The notes under the pieces were generated by a model. The model was given only the letters and a program-made list of their open reading frames with translations. It was not told where the DNA came from and searched no databases. A DNA stretch of 64,000 bases from Alphaproteobacteria bacterium GWF2_58_20 (GTDB taxonomy: Bacteria; Pseudomonadota; Alphaproteobacteria; UBA1247): assembly GCA_001768735.1 (NCBI GenBank), contig MEMB01000006.1, positions 144,205-208,204 on the forward strand. Reading direction: 5' to 3'. A program made the position numbers and the translations under genes. Below are positions 63,743-64,000 of this stretch, piece by piece; positions within the stretch are counted from its first letter, which is position 1; each line of letters opens with the position of its first letter.

Positions 63743-63829
63743 ATTGACAAAAAGGCAAACCCTTATTAAATAATAGGTTAGGAAATATTGTTTCATAAAT
63801 TGATCTTCTACAAAAAGGAATGCAAGATC
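63743..63829 (+). promoter_or_regulatory. Promoter/5'UTR block, copy 2
   Basis: CATTGACAAAAAGGCAAACCCTTATTAAATAATAGGTTAGGAAATATTGTTTCATAAATTGATCTTCTACAAAAAGGAATGCAAGATC, near-identical to 21339-21424 (minus). Confidence 0.6.
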
Positions 63830-64000
63830 ATGCCCTCATTCAGGCTTTTGTGCCTATCAGGCCTCCTGCTGGCCAGCCTGTCCATAAATGCTGCGGCGGA
63901 AACAAAATACGTCATCCGCAAGCGGATTTGCGACATTGGCGACAGCAGTTGCGCACAATGGGCGGCTCCGGCGGATGAGGGCGGCGAAGAAGAAAACCAT
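63830..64000 (+). CDS. Paralog of the fibrinogen-like secreted protein (N-terminal part, truncated by window edge)
   Basis: Manual translation MPSFRLLCLSGLLLASLSINAAAETKYVIRKRICDIGDSSCAQWAAPADEGGEEENH; no stop before 64000, so absent from the ORF track. Confidence 0.9.
   Translation, partial: MPSFRLLCLSGLLLASLSINAAAETKYVIRKRICDIGDSSCAQWAAPADEGGEEENH

Overview
The window looks like a chromosomal segment from a Gram-negative bacterium, probably an alphaproteobacterium (inferred from accB-accC next to DUF2155/MlaD genes, the RNase E type and the many envelope proteins). I found no prophage, transposase, integrase or CRISPR array. Recognisable core genes include rne, accB, accC, glgX, a dacC-like gene, cdd, hisS, polA, a ubiB-like gene, pepF, tRNA-Lys(CTT) and tRNA-Arg(CCG). 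The accessory content is mostly cell-envelope and surface genes.

Most interesting points:
(1) Two paralogous, non-canonical pilin-like proteins (1868-2371 minus; N-terminus of 36679-39462 plus). Each is followed by a secreted protein with a short '[YV]-[VF]-[ILF]-R-[KR]' motif just after the signal peptide. The same motif occurs in two duplicated fibrinogen-like genes.
(2) One pilin-like protein is fused to seven RCC1-type blades. It heads a three-gene surface operon lying between two tRNA genes.
(3) The fibrinogen-like gene at 19541-21338 has a second copy, with its promoter/5'UTR block, running off the right edge (63743-64000).
(4) A complete-looking arsR-arsP-arsE-arsF-arsG-type organoarsenical resistance operon.
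(5) Three tandem HD-domain paralogs with decaying GYP motifs.
(6) A five-gene LolA-like/FtsX/FtsX/ATPase/beta-barrel envelope export locus next to a PagL-like lipid A deacylase.
(7) A five-gene uncharacterised locus with a lytic transglycosylase.
(8) A dispersed intergenic element with terminal inverted repeats.

All assignments come from reading the sequence and translations. No database search was run.
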